Shown here piece by piece: positions 1-5,284 of a DNA stretch of 6,085 bases; position 1 is the stretch's first letter; the number at the start of each line of letters is the position of its first letter. The notes under the pieces were generated by a model. The model did no database searches, was not told the origin of the DNA, and worked only from the letters and a program-made list of their open reading frames with translations. Both the position numbers and the translations under genes were made by a program. The stretch is from Clostridia bacterium (GTDB lineage: Bacteria > Bacillota > Clostridia > Christensenellales > CALWSW01), in the NCBI GenBank assembly GCA_019421925.1, contig JAHZEH010000051.1:1-6085 (forward strand), read 5' to 3'.

Positions 1-36
1 CGCCCAAGGGATGTTCTCCCTTGAGAATCCCTTTTG

Positions 37-78
37 GGACAATAAAAAGACCGGATTTTTCCGGTCTTTTTATTGTCC
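37..78 (+). terminator. Perfect 19-bp hairpin terminator of the upstream unit
   Basis: Bases 37-55 are the exact reverse complement of 60-78, leaving a TTTT loop. The G+C-rich core (GACCGGA/TCCGGTC, 49-55 and 60-66) is followed by T5 at 67-71 and preceded by A5 at 44-48. It can therefore work as an intrinsic terminator in both directions, with the A and T tracts pairing to lengthen the stem. It separates whatever lies left of the window from the padR promoter, which starts 12 bases further on. The hairpin is seen directly; its use as a terminator is inferred. Confidence 0.88.
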
Positions 79-89
79 TCAACATACAC

Positions 90-118
90 TTGCCAAATCC
101 CCCGTCCTCTGATAAAAT
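90..118 (+). promoter_or_regulatory. Sigma-A type promoter of the padR gene
   Basis: TTGCCA at 90-95 and TAAAAT at 113-118 are separated by exactly 17 bases and match the vegetative -35 and -10 consensus at four and five of six positions. Transcription should start near 125, giving a 5' leader of about 55 bases before the ATG at 179. The -10 box overlaps the left arm of the inverted repeat described in the next entry, as expected for a repressor-controlled promoter. Confidence 0.72.
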
Positions 119-143
119 TACTACATCAAACATAGTAATTACT
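116..143. promoter_or_regulatory. Candidate PadR operator
   Basis: AATTACTA (116-123) and TAGTAATT (133-140) are perfect 8-base inverted arms around a 9-base spacer. The right arm is also part of a perfect 10-base palindrome, AGTAATTACT (134-143), so ATTACT recurs in direct orientation at 117 and 138, 21 bases or two helical turns apart. The site runs from the -10 box across the expected start of transcription. PadR proteins are known to bind inverted repeats overlapping their own promoters, so autorepression is the likely role. That role is inference; the symmetry is seen directly. Confidence 0.66.
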
Positions 144-178
144 CTTGCTTTTGTTGTATTGAAAGGGACAATCGCTCC

Positions 179-532
179 ATGGAACTGTTGACAAGCTACC
201 ATGATCTCATGATCCTCTCCATTCTCTCCCAGGCCGACTCCTACGGCTACGAGCTCTCCAAGCGCATCAAGGCCCTCACCCGAGATCAATTCACCATCAA
301 GGAGCCCACCCTCTATGCCGCCCTGGACCGCCTGCGTCTGGCCGGGCTGGCCGACTCCTACGACGGATCCCTGACTTATGGGCGGAAGCGGCAGTATTTC
401 CGCATCACCCTGGCGGGCAAGCAGCACTATAAGGAGCTGTGCGAACAATGGCGTTTCACCCGGGAGGCGGTGGAGGCTTTCGTCAAGCCGGAGAAACAGC
501 CCCTTCCCGCAAAGCCGGACGCCATGGCCTGA
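179..532 (+). CDS. PadR family transcriptional regulator
   Basis: This is a 117-residue winged helix-turn-helix DNA-binding protein, a usual size for the short PadR subfamily. Residues 8-26 (ending in the typical YGYEL) form the first helices. Residues 39-57, with the hallmark EPTLYAALDRL stretch, are the recognition helix region. Residues 68-80 (GRKRQYFRITLAG) form the charged wing. A short C-terminal helix around W91 probably serves dimerisation, and the last 15 residues are a loose Pro/Lys-rich tail. The ATG has AAAGGGA at 162-168, ten bases upstream. Short PadR genes next to HAAS-domain membrane protein genes are a recurrent pair in Firmicutes; the regulator normally represses its own operon until an effector, often a small hydrophobic molecule, releases it. 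The effector here is unknown. A repeat array fitting a self-operator overlaps its promoter. Confidence 0.93.
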   Translation: MELLTSYHDLMILSILSQADSYGYELSKRIKALTRDQFTIKEPTLYAALDRLRLAGLADSYDGSLTYGRKRQYFRITLAGKQHYKELCEQWRFTREAVEAFVKPEKQPLPAKPDAMA

Positions 533-654
533 CCCGGCCTCCGCTCATAACCTTGGCCTGAACAGGAACCGGCCCCTTGGGCATTCCGCGACGGGCCCTC
601 CCTATGCTCCCAAGTTTCCAGACCGGCAAAGCAGGTTAAGATAGGAGGCCCCCC
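533..654 (+). other. Spacer between padR and the HAAS gene
   Basis: These 122 bases hold no plausible gene, no clear promoter and no strong hairpin. At the right end, AGGAGG at 643-648 lies six bases before the ATG at 655 and fixes that start. An in-frame TAA at 637-639 rules out a longer protein. Nothing here looks like a terminator, so transcription from the padR promoter probably continues into the next gene. Confidence 0.6.
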
Positions 655-1332
655 ATGGACGCCATTCAAGCCTATGTCAAACGCCTCTTCCTTGAGCTCC
701 CCCGAAACAACAGGAGCTTGGCCCTCAGGGAGGAGATGCTCTGCAACGCCCAGGAGAAGTACGACGCCCTGCTTGAGTCAGGAGCGGAGGCCGGCCAAGC
801 TGAACGGGAGGTCATCGCCGAGATAGGCACGGCAAAGGATATCCGCCGGGAGTACCGCCTGGGGCTGGGCCGGGATCAGTGGGTGCTGCTGGGGGTGAGC
901 GCTCTGGTGTGCTTGCTCTCTCTGGGACTCTTGCTCTATTGCCGCATTCTTCGGGGGAATTATCTCTCTGAATTCAGCTACCGCCTCGGGACGGATTATT
1001 TTCTCCGCGTGGCGGCAGAGTATCTCGTCCCCTTCCTTCTCTGTTGCTTCGGCCTGATTCTTCTGCTCTTTGTGCTTCGGCGGCTGGCGCTTGTCAGCCC
1101 TGGGCTGGTTATCCCGTCCCGTCCTTTGCGCTGGAGCATGATCATCATTGCACTTCTTGTTATTTCTCTCTACTCTCTCATCCTCTGCAACCACTATAGC
1201 GAGAGCTTTCCGAGCTTTCTCAAGGGGATCTCCCGTTTTGTGGAGTGGCAGGTCTTGGCGCAAAAAAGTATCCCTGCCTACTCCGGGCTGCTCCCCGGTC
1301 TCTGCTTATACTTTGGGCTGAACAAGGCTTAA
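655..1332 (+). CDS. Membrane protein with N-terminal HAAS-like domain, PadR partner
   Basis: The protein has 225 residues. Residues 1-68 resemble the HAAS/DUF1700 signalling domain: a helical start with YVKRLFLELP, an acidic amphipathic helix (REEMLCNAQEKYDALL, 25-40), then a second helix ending in EIGTAKDIRREY (56-67). In this family the domain is cytoplasmic and is typically encoded beside a PadR gene. Hydrophobic segments at about 76-96, 119-141 and 160-178 are clear membrane helices; a fourth at about 206-222 is weaker. Arg pairs after helices 1 and 2 mark likely cytoplasmic flanks. The start is fixed by AGGAGG at 643-648 and an in-frame stop just upstream. The exact role is unknown; a membrane sensor or accessory linked to the PadR circuit is a guess. 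The stop TAA lies in a GCTTAA motif that also bounds the foreign-looking DNA downstream, but the protein itself looks complete. Confidence 0.85.
   Translation: MDAIQAYVKRLFLELPRNNRSLALREEMLCNAQEKYDALLESGAEAGQAEREVIAEIGTAKDIRREYRLGLGRDQWVLLGVSALVCLLSLGLLLYCRILRGNYLSEFSYRLGTDYFLRVAAEYLVPFLLCCFGLILLLFVLRRLALVSPGLVIPSRPLRWSMIIIALLVISLYSLILCNHYSESFPSFLKGISRFVEWQVLAQKSIPAYSGLLPGLCLYFGLNKA
1327..1332 (+). repeat. Left copy of GCTTAA flanking the low-G+C insert
   Basis: GCTTAA here contains the stop codon of the HAAS gene and recurs in the same orientation at 1646-1651. The copies sit at the two edges of the stretch with aberrant composition. Six bases is short, so a target-site duplication or a chance match are both possible. 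Confidence 0.35.
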
Positions 1333-1352
1333 GTTACGACTCCACAACCTAT

Positions 1353-1613
1353 ATGTCAAACAAACTAGTAAATTACGGCTGTACCGGGGTTGGCGCAGGT
1401 ATTTGCGCCGGTATGCCGAATGGACAGTTCAGTGGTAACATTCCGGTCAGTGGAGCAACTTATAATTTGCCTACAGGATTCACCGCATATGTTACTCAAA
1501 CCGGCATTGATACTTTGGGCTCAACTTCTTTGGTAACCTTGCGGCATGGAGGATCTATTTGGACGTTCGAATTCACGAATAACCTCTGGGATAGAATCGT
1601 TCTTCAGGAATGA
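1353..1613 (+). CDS. Low-G+C orphan ORF, hypothetical or gene remnant
   Basis: From the ATG at 1353 this frame encodes 86 residues rich in Gly, Thr, Asn, Val and aromatics, with a beta-strand-like alternating pattern (for example LVTLRHGGSIWTFEFTNN, 60-77) and no signal peptide. It reads like the C-terminal end of a larger beta-rich or surface/phage-fibre-type protein, but I recognise no family. My hand count gives 119 G or C in 1351-1613 (263 bases, about 45%), and codons such as CTA, GTA, TTG, AGA and GGA contrast with the G/C-ending codons of the gat genes. No ribosome binding site precedes the ATG: the nearest AAGG, at 1324-1327, is 25 bases away. The frame is open back to 1245, but there it overlaps the HAAS gene. 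It may be a transferred gene fragment rather than an expressed gene. The frame is real; expression is doubtful. Confidence 0.42.
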   Translation: MSNKLVNYGCTGVGAGICAGMPNGQFSGNIPVSGATYNLPTGFTAYVTQTGIDTLGSTSLVTLRHGGSIWTFEFTNNLWDRIVLQE

Positions 1614-1636
1614 CGCACCGCATTTTAACCGCGTCA
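1611..1636 (+). other. Small inverted repeat at the end of the orphan ORF
   Basis: TGACGC (1611-1616), which includes the ORF stop codon, pairs perfectly with GCGTCA (1631-1636) across a 14-base loop. No T tract follows, so it is not a typical terminator. It lies inside the low-G+C stretch and may have come with it. Confidence 0.3.
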
Positions 1637-1645
1637 GCATATCCC

Positions 1646-1651
1646 GCTTAA
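1646..1651 (+). repeat. Right copy of GCTTAA flanking the low-G+C insert
   Basis: This copy lies directly before the terminator stem at 1653. Deleting one repeat copy and the DNA between (319 bases) would give the HAAS gene a stop codon immediately followed by its terminator, which is the arrangement expected before an insertion. The identity is only six bases long. Confidence 0.35.
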
Positions 1652-1652
1652 A

Positions 1653-1692
1653 GCAAACCAAAGGGCCGGAGTCTTCCGGCCCTTTGGTTTGC
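1653..1692 (+). terminator. Perfect 18-bp hairpin terminator before gatCAB
   Basis: Bases 1653-1670 are the exact reverse complement of 1675-1692, with a GTCT loop. The strong core AAAGGGCCGGA/TCCGGCCCTTT ends in short T runs within the stem rather than a free T tract, and A6 follows at 1695-1700. It resembles the terminator at 37-78 in length, perfection and the CCGGA-N4-TCCGG tip. It probably ends the padR/HAAS unit and insulates gatCAB. Confidence 0.82.
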
Positions 1693-1765
1693 GCAAAAAA
1701 TTTGAGAGAGACAGGGTAGTTTTTGAAAAAGTTCCGCCGCCCCCTCCCGCCCTCCGCTTCTCCCG

Positions 1766-1774
1766 TGGTATAAT
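1766..1774 (+). promoter_or_regulatory. Extended -10 promoter of gatCAB
   Basis: TGGTATAAT carries a perfect TATAAT (1769-1774) with the TG dinucleotide of an extended -10 element. The sequence 17 bases upstream (about 1746-1751) is a C-rich tract with no -35 resemblance, so recognition would rest on the extended -10. Transcription should begin near 1781, giving a leader of about 72 bases. It is the only strong promoter-like site between the terminator and gatC. Confidence 0.7.
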
Positions 1775-1799
1775 AAAAAGACTTATTTCCCGCGCAAAT

Positions 1800-1816
1800 C
1801 GCCGGTTCCCCCGGCG
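1800..1816 (+). other. Small hairpin in the gatC leader
   Basis: CGCCGG (1800-1805) pairs perfectly with CCGGCG (1811-1816) around a TTCCC loop. TTCCTTTT follows, giving it some resemblance to a weak attenuator. It lies midway between the expected transcription start and the gatC ribosome binding site (AGGAGG, 1840-1845). Any regulatory role is unproven. Confidence 0.35.
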
Positions 1817-1852
1817 TTCCTTTTATAAGAAACCATTCGAGGAGGTATTGCC

Positions 1853-2140
1853 ATGAATATCACCAGGGAACAGGTGGAGCATGTGGCCAAACTGGCCCGC
1901 CTCAGCCTGACAGAGGAGGAGATTTCCCGCCTGCAAAGCGAGATGGGGGGCATGATCGCCTTTGCTGACCAGTTGAACGAGCTGGACGTGGAGAGCGTCT
2001 CCCCCACTACCCACGCCGTGCCCATGCAGAACGTATTCCGGCAGGACGTGATGGACCAGCGGGACTGCCGGGACGCCCTCATGGAGTGCGCCCCCCAGAG
2101 CGACGGCATCGCTATCGTGGTGCCCCGCGTGGTCGAGTAG
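1853..2140 (+). CDS. gatC: Asp/Glu-tRNA(Asn/Gln) amidotransferase subunit C
   Basis: GatC is the small subunit that wraps around and stabilises the GatA-GatB pair in the cytoplasmic tRNA-dependent amidotransferase. This 95-residue protein has the usual family length and marks: VEHVAKLARLSLTEEE near the N-terminus (residues 8-23), an amphipathic helix ending in LNELDVESVSPT (41-52), the N-x-x-R motif in QNVFRQD (59-65), then the AP and VPRVVE elements at the C-terminus. The start is fixed by GAGGAGGT at 1839-1846, seven bases from the ATG. It is first in a tight operon; its stop codon overlaps the ribosome binding site of gatA, so the two are probably translationally coupled. Confidence 0.97.
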   Translation: MNITREQVEHVAKLARLSLTEEEISRLQSEMGGMIAFADQLNELDVESVSPTTHAVPMQNVFRQDVMDQRDCRDALMECAPQSDGIAIVVPRVVE

Positions 2141-2153
2141 GAGGAAAGAAACT

Positions 2154-3611
2154 ATGAAATTATATCAGCTGGGCGTCGCCGCCCTCTCAAAAATGCTCGG
2201 GCAGGGGGAAATCACCTCCGCCGAACTCACGACCGCCCTGCTCTCCCGCATCGAAGAGGTGGACCCCGCCGTGGGAGCCTATCTCTGCGTCACGAAGGAG
2301 CGGGCCCTGTCGGACGCTGCGGCGTCGGACAAGCGCCGGGCCGGAGGAAAAACCCTCGGGCCCCTTGACGGCATCCCCTTCGCCCTCAAGGACAACATCT
2401 GCACAAACGGCATCCCCACCACCTGCGCCTCCCGCATGCTGGGGAATTTCATCCCCCCCTACTCCGCCACCGTTGCCCAAAAGCTGGAGGCTGCGGGCTG
2501 CGTCCTGCTGGGCAAAACCAATATGGACGAGTTCGCCATGGGCTCCTCCACGGAGACAAGTTATTTCAAAAAGACCGGCAACCCCCACGACCTGAGCCGG
2601 GTGCCGGGCGGCTCCTCCGGCGGCTCCGCGGCCTGCGTGGCCGCCGACTGCGCCCCCTTCTCCATCGGCACGGATACGGGCGGGTCCATCCGCCAGCCCG
2701 CCTCCTTCTGCGGCGTGGTGGGGCTCAAGCCCACCTATGGCAGGGTGTCCCGCTACGGGGTGGTGGCTTTTGCCAGCTCCCTGGATCAGGTGGGCCCCCT
2801 GGCCAAATCTGTGGAGGACGCGGCGCTCATCCTTCAGGTCCTGGCCGGACAGGACGGGCTGGACGCCTCCTCCCTGCCCCAGCCCGTGCCCGACTACAGC
2901 GCCGCCCTGACCGGGGATGTCTCCGGCCTGCGCATCGGCCTGCCCGACGAGTTCTTCGGCGAGGGCACCGGCGAGGAGACCCGCGCCGCCGTGCTGAAAG
3001 CGGCGGACAAGCTGCGCGCCCTGGGGGCCCAGGTTGCGCCCTGCTCCCTGCCCAGGGTGCAGTACGCCCTGCCCGCCTACTACCTGATCTCCTCCGCCGA
3101 GGCCTGCTCCAACCTGGGCCGGTACGACGGCATTAAATACGGCTTCAGGGCCGAGGGCTGCAGGGGTCTGTCTGAAATTTACACCAAATCCCGCAGCGAG
3201 GGTTTTGGCGACGAGGTCAAGCGCCGCATCCTCCTGGGCACCTTCGCCCTGTCCTCCGGCTACTATGACGCCTACTACAAGCGGGCCCAGCAGGCCAGAA
3301 CCCTCATCATGGAGGACTACAGCCGGGCCTTTGAACAGTTCGACTGCCTGCTCACCCCCGTCTCCCCCTGCACCGCCTGGAAGTTCGGCCAGATGAGCGG
3401 CGACCCCCTTCAGATGTATGCGGCGGATATCTGCACGGTCTCCATCAACATTGCGGGGCTGTGCGCCCTCTCCCTGCCCTGCGGCAGGGACAGCGGCGGC
3501 CTCCCCATCGGGGCCCAGCTCATCGGCAGGCCCCTGTCCGAGGAGACGGTGCTGCGCGCCGGCCACGCCCTTGAGGGGGCGCTGGACTTCGCCGGCCATC
3601 CCATCGCGTAA
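2154..3611 (+). CDS. gatA: Asp/Glu-tRNA(Asn/Gln) amidotransferase subunit A
   Basis: GatA is the glutaminase subunit. It releases ammonia from glutamine (or asparagine), which is channelled to GatB. The 485-residue protein belongs to the amidase signature family and has the complete Ser-cisSer-Lys triad: K79 in ALKDN, S154 in PGGSSGGS (151-158) and the nucleophile S178 in GTDTGGSIRQP (172-182). These fall at the numbers known for the Staphylococcus aureus enzyme. The stretch GLKPTYGRVSRYG (190-202) and YALPAYYLISSAEA further on are also typical. AGGAGG at 2139-2144 overlaps the gatC stop codon and lies nine bases from the ATG; the gap to gatC is 13 bases. There are no frameshifts or missing motifs. 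Paralogous amidases exist, but the gatC and gatB neighbours make the assignment firm. Confidence 0.98.
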   Translation: MKLYQLGVAALSKMLGQGEITSAELTTALLSRIEEVDPAVGAYLCVTKERALSDAAASDKRRAGGKTLGPLDGIPFALKDNICTNGIPTTCASRMLGNFIPPYSATVAQKLEAAGCVLLGKTNMDEFAMGSSTETSYFKKTGNPHDLSRVPGGSSGGSAACVAADCAPFSIGTDTGGSIRQPASFCGVVGLKPTYGRVSRYGVVAFASSLDQVGPLAKSVEDAALILQVLAGQDGLDASSLPQPVPDYSAALTGDVSGLRIGLPDEFFGEGTGEETRAAVLKAADKLRALGAQVAPCSLPRVQYALPAYYLISSAEACSNLGRYDGIKYGFRAEGCRGLSEIYTKSRSEGFGDEVKRRILLGTFALSSGYYDAYYKRAQQARTLIMEDYSRAFEQFDCLLTPVSPCTAWKFGQMSGDPLQMYAADICTVSINIAGLCALSLPCGRDSGGLPIGAQLIGRPLSEETVLRAGHALEGALDFAGHPIA

Positions 3612-3615
3612 CGCA

Positions 3616-3622
3616 AAGGAGG
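3616..3622 (+). promoter_or_regulatory. Ribosome binding site that fixes the gatB start
   Basis: AAGGAGG lies eight bases before the ATG at 3631, in the 19-base gap after the gatA stop. The gatB frame is open upstream to 3418, inside gatA, but this site and the conserved GatB N-terminus (KYQTVIGLEVH) show that translation starts at 3631. Confidence 0.85.
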
Positions 3623-3630
3623 AGCGACCC

Positions 3631-5052
3631 ATGAAATACCAGACAGTCATCGGCCTGGAGGTCCACGCCGAGCTTGATACCAGAAGCAAGATCTACTGCT
3701 CCTGTTCCACCGCCTTTGGGGCGGAGGAGAATGCCCACACCTGCCCGGTCTGCACCGGCATGCCGGGCGTCCTGCCCGCCCTCAATCAGACTGCCGTGGA
3801 GTACTGCATCAAGGCCGGCCTGGCTCTGAACTGCAAGATCAACCGCTACTCCCGCCAGGACCGCAAGCACTACTTCTATCCCGATCTGCCCAAGGCTTTC
3901 CAGACCAGCCAATATGACCTGCCCCTGTGCTACGAGGGGTATGTGGACATCGAGGCGGAGGGGCAGACCCGGCGCATCGGCATCACCCGCATCCATATCG
4001 AGGAGGACGCGGGCAAGCTGGGCCACGAGGAGGGCTGCACCCGCATCGACTACAACCGCTGCGGCGTTCCCCTCATCGAGATCGTCACCGAGCCGGACTT
4101 CCGCTCCAGCGCCGAGGTCCACGCCTTCCTCGAACAGCTCCGCACCACCCTCCTGTACACCGGCGTGTCCAACTGCCGCATGGAGGAGGGTTCCATGCGC
4201 TGCGACGTCAACCTCTCCCTGCGCGAGGGGGAGGACGCCCCCTTCGGCACCCGCACGGAGATGAAGAACATCGCCAGCATGTCCGCCACCGTCCGGGCCA
4301 TCGAGTATGAGCAGAAGCGTCAGGCCAAGCTCCTGGATAAGGGGGAGGTCATCACACAGGACACCCTCCGCTGGGACGACGAGCGGGGCGTCAACTACGC
4401 CATGCGCTCCAAGGAGGACGCCCACGACTACTTCTACTTCCCCGAGCCGGACATCATGCCCATCGTGGTCTCCGAGGAGTGGCTGGAGCGGATCCGCGCC
4501 TCCATCCCCGAGCTGCCCCGGGCCCGGCGCGCCCGCTATATGGCGGAGTACAGCCTGCCCGAATACGACGCGGACTTCATCACCGGGGAGAAGGCCTTTG
4601 CGGACCTGTTTGACGCCTGCGTATCCCACGGCAGCGACCCCAAGGCCGTCTCCAACTGGATCATGAGCGACGTCAGCCGCCTGCTCAACGAGCGCGGCCT
4701 CGCCCCTGAGGCCATCCCCTTCACCCCCGAGCGGTTCTCCAGGCTCCTCGCCCTGGTGGACGGGGGCAAAATCAGCCGCACCGCCGGGTCCAAGGTCCTC
4801 GCCCTCCTGTTCGAGCAGGACAAGGACCCGGAGCAGATCGTCTCCGAGCAGGGTATGGCCCAGATCAGCGACGAGGGGGCCATCCGGGAGATGTGCGCCG
4901 CCGTGCTGGCCGCCAACGAGCGGGCCGTGGCCGACTACAAAGCGGGCAAGGCCAAGGCTCTGACCTCCCTGGTCGGCCAGGTCATGAAGGCCAGCAAGGG
5001 CAAGGCCAACCCCGCGCTGGTGAACAAACTGCTGGTTGAGATGATGGGCTGA
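3631..5052 (+). CDS. gatB: Asp/Glu-tRNA(Asn/Gln) amidotransferase subunit B
   Basis: GatB binds the misacylated tRNA, activates its Glu or Asp side chain with ATP, and transfers the ammonia supplied by GatA. The 473-residue length is usual. The N-terminal cradle domain (about 1-290) starts with GLEVHAEL (8-15), where E10 and H12 are expected Mg ligands. A zinc-binding set follows: C23, C25, C38 and C41. The family signature is IDYNRCGVPLIEIVTEPD (139-156), and HIEEDAGKL (122-130) supplies further acidic ligands. A helical domain (about 295-400) and a C-terminal YqeY-like tail (about 405-473, ending in ANPALVNKLLVEMM) contact the tRNA. The presence of gatCAB implies that Gln-tRNA(Gln), Asn-tRNA(Asn) or both are made indirectly. 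No strong plus-strand terminator directly follows. Confidence 0.98.
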   Translation: MKYQTVIGLEVHAELDTRSKIYCSCSTAFGAEENAHTCPVCTGMPGVLPALNQTAVEYCIKAGLALNCKINRYSRQDRKHYFYPDLPKAFQTSQYDLPLCYEGYVDIEAEGQTRRIGITRIHIEEDAGKLGHEEGCTRIDYNRCGVPLIEIVTEPDFRSSAEVHAFLEQLRTTLLYTGVSNCRMEEGSMRCDVNLSLREGEDAPFGTRTEMKNIASMSATVRAIEYEQKRQAKLLDKGEVITQDTLRWDDERGVNYAMRSKEDAHDYFYFPEPDIMPIVVSEEWLERIRASIPELPRARRARYMAEYSLPEYDADFITGEKAFADLFDACVSHGSDPKAVSNWIMSDVSRLLNERGLAPEAIPFTPERFSRLLALVDGGKISRTAGSKVLALLFEQDKDPEQIVSEQGMAQISDEGAIREMCAAVLAANERAVADYKAGKAKALTSLVGQVMKASKGKANPALVNKLLVEMMG

Positions 5053-5060
5053 ACCCCGTG

Positions 5061-5092
5061 AAAAAAAGGGGGGCTTCCTATAAGAAATCCCC
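5061..5092 (-). terminator. Possible terminator after gatB, better formed on the minus strand
   Basis: GGGG (5070-5073) pairs with CCCC (5089-5092). TT (5075-5076) then pairs with AA (5086-5087) and CT (5078-5079) with AG (5083-5084), broken by two mismatches. A7 at 5061-5067 precedes the stem, so read on the minus strand the hairpin is followed by T7, with one mismatch becoming a G-U pair. On the plus strand no T tract follows directly; T5 comes only at 5108-5112. It may end stray antisense transcription or act weakly behind gatB. Confidence 0.35.
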
Positions 5093-5284
5093 GCCCCGTC
5101 TCCATCCTTTTTATGTGGGCGTTCTTTTCCCGGAGCTTCGGGCGAGGGGCGCCCACAGGAGTATTTAAAGGGAGGCGTCCCTCCGGCGGAGGACATATAG
5201 ACGTCAGCGCATCCCATCCCCCTCCCCCAGCCTGGCACAGACGTTCAGTTCTTTTCCCAGAGCACCGGAAAAATTCAGCCAAAA

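Noticed and set aside
3..38. Imperfect nested inverted repeat at the left edge (CCCAAGGGAT with ATCCCTTTTGGG), overlapping the terminator
   Set aside because: It may be part of an upstream leader or the end of a gene (one frame stops with TGA at 22-24), but too little sequence is visible and the arms need bulges.
41..51. AATAAAAAGAC occurs here and again at 1772-1782
   Set aside because: It is an 11-base AT-rich match with different roles at the two sites (terminator arm; -10 region); likely chance.
778..1263. 161-codon minus-strand frame opposite the HAAS gene
   Set aside because: It is a Gln/Glu/Arg-rich translation without domain character; the plus-strand membrane protein explains the region.
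1365..1374. TAGTAAATTAC-like palindrome in the orphan ORF as a second PadR site
   Set aside because: The spacing differs from the padR operator by an extra central A, and it sits in low-G+C coding-like sequence with no promoter nearby.
1611..1651. Possible integron attC site or diversity-generating element at the end of the orphan ORF
   Set aside because: No proper RYYYAAC/GTTRRRY core pair is present, and there is no reverse transcriptase or template repeat; only a 6-bp inverted repeat is seen.
1723..1728. TTGAAA as a -35 box for gatCAB
   Set aside because: It is 40 bases from TATAAT, far outside the allowed spacing.
3418..3630. N-terminal extension of gatB by 71 residues into gatA
   Set aside because: The extra residues are low-complexity Pro/Ala/Arg shadow sequence; AAGGAGG at 3616-3622 and the conserved GatB N-terminus set the start at 3631.
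2187..3689. Minus-strand open frame of 500 codons opposite gatA
   Set aside because: It lies entirely over gatA and the gatA-gatB junction, is Gly/Ala/Gln-rich as expected from G+C-rich antisense frames, and matches no family; gatA is certain.
3520..5238. Minus-strand open frame of 572 codons opposite gatB
   Set aside because: It is a Gly/Val/Asp/Leu-rich shadow of gatB codon structure with no recognisable motif.
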